Position numbers and translations under genes: made by a program. Shown here piece after piece: positions 60,638-64,000 of a stretch of DNA of 64,000 nucleotides. The stretch is from an uncultured Bacteroides sp. (lineage in GTDB: Bacteria; Bacteroidota; Bacteroidia; Bacteroidales; Bacteroidaceae). The notes under the pieces are model-generated. The model did not search any database. It worked only from the letters and a program-made list of their open reading frames with translations, and was not told where the DNA came from. The DNA lies in NCBI GenBank assembly GCA_944322355.1, contig CALUOT010000002.1, forward strand, positions 62,001-126,000, in the 5' to 3' direction. Each line of letters starts with the position of its first letter. The first letter of the stretch is position 1.

Positions 60638-61183
60638 ATGAAGAAAGAAAGTCAAGTGATATTCGACCGCAATGTGATAGAATTTGTCACCGTGGCGGCC
60701 GAGTTCTGTAATTTTGTAGAGCAGGCTGAAAGCAAGTCGCGTGCCGACGTGGTGGATACGTTGCTCAAACTGCTCCCCTTGCTTTATCTGAAAGCATCCC
60801 TGTTGCCGCCCTGCGAGGTGATGGGCGAAGAGGAGCCGGAAAACTACGTCACGGAGGAAACCTACGAAGTGTTGCGCCTCAACTTAGCGGACATCCTGGG
60901 CGATCGGGACGATTACCTGGATGTGTTCGTCAGCGACATGAAGTACAGCGACCAGCCGGTGGCACGCAACATATCGGAAGACTTGGCGGATATTTATCAG
61001 GACATCAAAGACTTCATCTTCGTTTTCCGCCTGGGACTGAACGAAACGATGCACGACGCTCTGGCCACCTGCCAAGAGAACTTCCGCCTCTACTGGGGAC
61101 AGAAACTGGTCAACACCTTGCGTGCCTTGCATGAAGTGAAATATGCTACTTTACCTTCCACCGAAACTCCTGACGAACTATGA
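60638..61183 (+). CDS. DUF5063-like protein
   Basis: Start at ATG 60638, 181 residues; cytoplasmic, acidic, helical (FDRNVIEFVTVAAEFCNFVE; LLKLLPLLYLKASLLPP; YLDVFVSDMKYSDQPVARNI). This matches the DUF5063 family of Bacteroidetes, found beside the same 3'-5' exonuclease. Function unknown. Overlaps the exonuclease gene by 4 bases (ATGA). Confidence 0.78.
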   Translation: MKKESQVIFDRNVIEFVTVAAEFCNFVEQAESKSRADVVDTLLKLLPLLYLKASLLPPCEVMGEEEPENYVTEETYEVLRLNLADILGDRDDYLDVFVSDMKYSDQPVARNISEDLADIYQDIKDFIFVFRLGLNETMHDALATCQENFRLYWGQKLVNTLRALHEVKYATLPSTETPDEL

Positions 61184-61815
61184 TTATCCGACGAACTCTT
61201 GATAAGGAAACGCTGAAAGAGATGCCCAAGGCTGCTTTCGAAGGACAGATACACGTGGTGCAGACTCCGGCCGAAGCCGAACAGGCTGCGGCCTACCTGC
61301 GTCGGTGTCCCATCTTAGGCATTGATAGCGAGACGCGCCCTTCGTTCAGCAAAGGACACGTATACAAAGTGGCCCTGCTACAAGTATCGTCCGACGAACA
61401 TTGTTTCCTCTTCCGCCTGAACCTGACCGGGCTGACACTGCCTGTCATCCAGCTGCTCGAAAGTCCGCAAATCACCAAAGTGGGGCTTTCACTGAAAGAT
61501 GACTTCATGATGCTGCACCGCCGGGCTCCTTTCCAACCACGTGCCTGCATCGAGTTGCAGGAGTATGTACGTCCGTTCGGCATTCAGGAAATGAGTTTGC
61601 AGAAGATATACGGCATCCTGTTCGGACAAAAGATTTCCAAGTCGCAACAGTTGAGCAATTGGGAAGCCGATACATTGACGCGGCCTCAGCAACTCTATGC
61701 CGCCACCGATGCTTGGGCGTGCCTCAACATCTATCACAAGCTGCAGGAACTGAAACAGACAGGGGACTTTGAAATAGAAACTCCCGCCAACGAATCCTCC
61801 AAACTTCAATCTTAA
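61180..61815 (+). CDS. 3'-5' exonuclease, RNase D/WRN type
   Basis: 211 residues. DEDD-type motifs: ILGIDSETRPSF (Asp, Glu), VGLSLKDDFMML (Asp) and QLYAATDAWACLNIYHK (Asp with Tyr). Acts on RNA or DNA 3' ends; substrate not known. Coupled to the DUF5063 gene by a 4-base overlap and followed by rlmI 15 bases on, forming a three-gene unit. Confidence 0.88.
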   Translation: MIIRRTLDKETLKEMPKAAFEGQIHVVQTPAEAEQAAAYLRRCPILGIDSETRPSFSKGHVYKVALLQVSSDEHCFLFRLNLTGLTLPVIQLLESPQITKVGLSLKDDFMMLHRRAPFQPRACIELQEYVRPFGIQEMSLQKIYGILFGQKISKSQQLSNWEADTLTRPQQLYAATDAWACLNIYHKLQELKQTGDFEIETPANESSKLQS

Positions 61816-61830
61816 TATAGGTATATAAAT

Positions 61831-63012
61831 ATGTATAAGGTCTATCTCAAATCCGGTAAAGAAGAATCATTGAAACGTTTCCATCCGTGGGTGTTTTCTG
61901 GAGCCATAGCCCGCATTGACGGAGAGCCCGAAGAAGGTGAGGTTGTCGAAGTCTACACGGCACAGAAGGAATTCATCGCCAAGGGACATTTCCAAATAGG
62001 CAGCATTGCCATACGGGTATTGACCTTCCGGCAGGACGAAGCCATCGATTTCAACTTCTGGAAACAAAGACTCAGCAGTGCGCTTGCCCTGCGCCTCAGC
62101 ATTGGCATAGCCGAACGTCCGGACAACAACACATACCGCTTGGTACACGGCGAGGGAGACAATCTGCCGGGGCTGGTGATCGACATCTATAACCGTACAG
62201 CCGTGGTGCAAGCCCACTCGGCCGGTATGCACCTGGAGCGTATGACTATTGCCGAAGCGCTTCACGAGGTAATGGCCGACCGGATAGACCATATTTACTA
62301 TAAATCGGAGACAACCCTTCCCTTTAAAGCCGACCTTTATCCGGAGAACGGTTTCCTGCGAGGCAAGAGTACGGATAACATCGCCTTGGAATATGGCTTA
62401 AAGTTTCACATCGACTGGCTGAAAGGACAGAAGACGGGGTTCTTTGTGGACCAACGGGAGAACCGGGCTTTGCTGGAGCGGTATGCCGCCGGACGCAACG
62501 TACTGAACATGTTCTGCTACACGGGCGGTTTCTCCGTCTATGCCATGCGGGGCGGAGCCAAGCTGGTGCATTCGGTGGACAGTTCGGCCAAAGCCGTTGA
62601 CCTGACCAACCAGAACATAGCGCTCAACTTCCCCGACGACACGCGCCACAGGGCGTATGCCGAAGATGCCTTCAAGTATTTGGACCGCATGGACCCTGTG
62701 TACGACCTCATCGTCCTCGACCCGCCCGCTTTTGCCAAGCACCGGGATGCCCTGCGTAATGCGTTGATAGGCTATCGCCGGCTGAATGCCAAAGCTTTCG
62801 AGAAGATACGGCCGGGAGGCATCTTGTTTACATTCTCGTGTTCGCAAGCAGTCAACAAGGAGCAATTCCGCACCGCCGTGTTCACAGCAGCAGCCCTGTC
62901 AGGACGCCGGGTACGCATTCTGCACCAACTCACGCAGCCTGCCGACCATCCGGTAAACATCTACCATCCTGAAGGCGAATATTTAAAAGGATTGGTGCTT
63001 TATGTAGAATAA
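61831..63012 (+). CDS. rlmI: 23S rRNA cytosine methyltransferase, RlmI family
   Basis: 393 residues. N-terminal PUA domain (MYKVYLKSGKEESLKRFHPW, VFSGAIARIDG), a central domain, then a SAM-dependent methyltransferase (FFVDQRENRALLERYAAGRN, VLNMFCYTGGFSVYAMRGGA; catalytic region LIVLDPPAFAKHR; TFSCSQAV). In Bacteria this family makes m5C in 23S rRNA. Confidence 0.9.
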   Translation: MYKVYLKSGKEESLKRFHPWVFSGAIARIDGEPEEGEVVEVYTAQKEFIAKGHFQIGSIAIRVLTFRQDEAIDFNFWKQRLSSALALRLSIGIAERPDNNTYRLVHGEGDNLPGLVIDIYNRTAVVQAHSAGMHLERMTIAEALHEVMADRIDHIYYKSETTLPFKADLYPENGFLRGKSTDNIALEYGLKFHIDWLKGQKTGFFVDQRENRALLERYAAGRNVLNMFCYTGGFSVYAMRGGAKLVHSVDSSAKAVDLTNQNIALNFPDDTRHRAYAEDAFKYLDRMDPVYDLIVLDPPAFAKHRDALRNALIGYRRLNAKAFEKIRPGGILFTFSCSQAVNKEQFRTAVFTAAALSGRRVRILHQLTQPADHPVNIYHPEGEYLKGLVLYVE

Positions 63013-63100
63013 GTCCGATAAAAAAGGGGACAAACAGCAAAAAAGAGTTAATAAAATGCAGTTTTCTGCTCTTTTTGTATGTTGTATAACATAAAAGCCA

Positions 63101-63183
63101 TATCTTTGCACTGTGTTTTTCATGGTATTAGATTTAAGGTTAATGAAGATTGGGTGTCTGGGATAGATACCCTTCTTTTTTTA
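63101..63183 (+). ncRNA. probable small RNA with its own promoter and terminator
   Basis: A -7 box TATCTTTG (63101-63108) is followed about 45 bases on by a strong hairpin, GGGTGTCT / AGATACCC (63152-63159 with 63165-63172, loop GGGAT), and a T run. The transcript would be about 70 bases, starting near 63114, with a GGTATTAGATTTAAGGTTAA core and no frame longer than a few codons. I recall similar promoter/core/hairpin units repeated in Bacteroides intergenic regions, but cannot name the family. Lies in the 275-base gap between rlmI and the permease. Confidence 0.5.
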
Positions 63184-63229
63184 TATCCTTTCCTCTTTTC
63201 TTTTTTATCCTGAAAAAAGCTTTCCCACA

Positions 63230-63261
63230 TTTGTTTTTCTAAGTCCGTCATCGTATTTTTG
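63230..63261 (+). promoter_or_regulatory. full promoter of the nucleoside permease gene
   Basis: TTTG (63230-63233), a 20-base spacer, then TATTTTTG (63254-63261). The permease ATG is 26 bases further. Confidence 0.7.
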
Positions 63262-63287
63262 TATCCTTATGAAAAACGACTGAACGT

Positions 63288-64000
63288 ATGAACATCAAAT
63301 TCAGACTTACTGCCATGCAGTTTTTGCAGTTCTTCATCTGGGGAACATGGCTTATTTCATTGGGAGGATACATGGGTAGCTCCCTTCATTTTGAAGGAGG
63401 ACAAATCGGTGCCATCTTTGCTACGATGGGCATTGCCGCTTTATTTATGCCCGGCCTCACCGGCATCATTGCCGACAAGTGGGTAAATGCCGAACGCCTG
63501 TACGGCATTCTTCACCTGATAGGTGCCGGAGCTTTGCTATATGCTTCGACCAGTACTAGCTACACACACATGTATTGGGCCATGTTGCTGAACATGCTGG
63601 CCTATATGCCTACCCTGTCCCTGGCCAACACGGTATCATACAATGCGCTGGAGAAATACCATTTGGACTTGGTGAAAGACTTTCCCCCCATCCGGGTGTG
63701 GGGAACCATCGGCTTCATCTGTGCCATGTGGACGGTGGACCTGACCGGCTTCAAGACGGGTCCTGCCCAGTTGTACGTGGCCGCCACGGCAGCCGCCTTA
63801 TTGGGTCTATATGCGTTCACCTTACCTCCCTGTCCGCCCGAGCGCAACGAGAACAAGACCATCCTGTCGGCTTTCGGCCTGGATGCCCTCGTTTTATTCA
63901 AGCAGAAGAAGATGGCCATTTTCTTTTTGTTCTCCATGCTATTGGGAGCCGCTTTACAGATTACCAACACGTATGGTGACCTGTTTCTACGCTCCTTTGC
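63288..64000 (+). CDS. nucleoside permease, MFS NupG type (cut by window edge)
   Basis: Starts at ATG 63288 and runs open to the window end, about 237 codons. NupG-family start MNIKFRLTAMQFLQFFIWGT, then a GGYMGSSLHFEGGQIGAIFA helix pair, LSLANTVSYNALEK and a FPPIRVWGTIGFI loop, as in nucleoside:H+ symporters. Six or more membrane helices are present. C-terminus missing. Confidence 0.88.
   Translation, partial: MNIKFRLTAMQFLQFFIWGTWLISLGGYMGSSLHFEGGQIGAIFATMGIAALFMPGLTGIIADKWVNAERLYGILHLIGAGALLYASTSTSYTHMYWAMLLNMLAYMPTLSLANTVSYNALEKYHLDLVKDFPPIRVWGTIGFICAMWTVDLTGFKTGPAQLYVAATAAALLGLYAFTLPPCPPERNENKTILSAFGLDALVLFKQKKMAIFFLFSMLLGAALQITNTYGDLFLRSF

Overview
The window is a chromosomal stretch of a gut Bacteroidales bacterium, most likely Bacteroides or Phocaeicola. 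The evidence is the many Bacteroides-type promoters (a TAnnTTTG box, several with TTTG 19-20 bp upstream), the pectin-use genes, the UpxY-type NusG paralog, the large TonB receptor with a carboxypeptidase-like plug extension, and proteins of typical Bacteroidales families. No tRNA, rRNA, CRISPR array or intact insertion sequence was seen.

1-13,600: a truncated dipeptidyl peptidase IV gene, then a pectin/uronate block. It holds a pectin methylesterase, a GH105 unsaturated-uronyl hydrolase, an orphan PTS-type membrane permease, an exported KduI-like isomerase, a hexuronate-type MFS carrier, a TPR histidine kinase with a NarL-type regulator, a DUF4861-like lipoprotein, KduD and a cytoplasmic KduI. 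Together they would demethylate and cleave pectin fragments, import the unsaturated uronates and isomerise/reduce them toward KDG.

13,700-32,200: mostly housekeeping. Exonuclease III, a lipoprotein, an AT-rich pair of unknown exported proteins, a TonB receptor with a His-rich membrane partner, MazG, an ECF sigma/anti-sigma/Spy-like trio, RNase Z, ribosomal protein S1, a Crp-type regulator, TrxB, LolA-like and FtsK.

32,280-37,000: a small accessory zone. A frameshifted zinc-ribbon gene, a PflA-like radical SAM enzyme and a Cys/acidic protein; an HU-like protein, a tiny hydrophobic ORF and a DUF5675 protein; a large unknown gene; and a repeat-rich gap with a possible integrase fragment.

37,000-60,420: about 23 kb of genes all on the + strand and headed by an UpxY-like antiterminator. 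It encodes a LytTR regulator, an FHA membrane protein, an exported caspase-like protease, an FHA/zinc-ribbon protein, a PP2C phosphatase, a membrane Ser/Thr kinase with a MORN-like tail, at least ten exported proteins, three Ala/Gly-then-acidic proteins, and a radical SAM/SPASM enzyme followed by two small acidic proteins with Y-G-G/A-P motifs. Seven of the exported proteins share one ~100-residue domain joined to WG repeats, a PEGA-like segment, carboxypeptidase-regulatory repeats or sulfatase-/lectin-like modules. This is the best candidate for an undescribed system.

60,600-64,000: a DUF5063-like protein, a 3'-5' exonuclease, an RlmI-type rRNA methyltransferase, a likely small RNA and a truncated nucleoside permease.

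Six intergenic gaps carry short tandem arrays that differ in sequence but share a 22-23 bp period.
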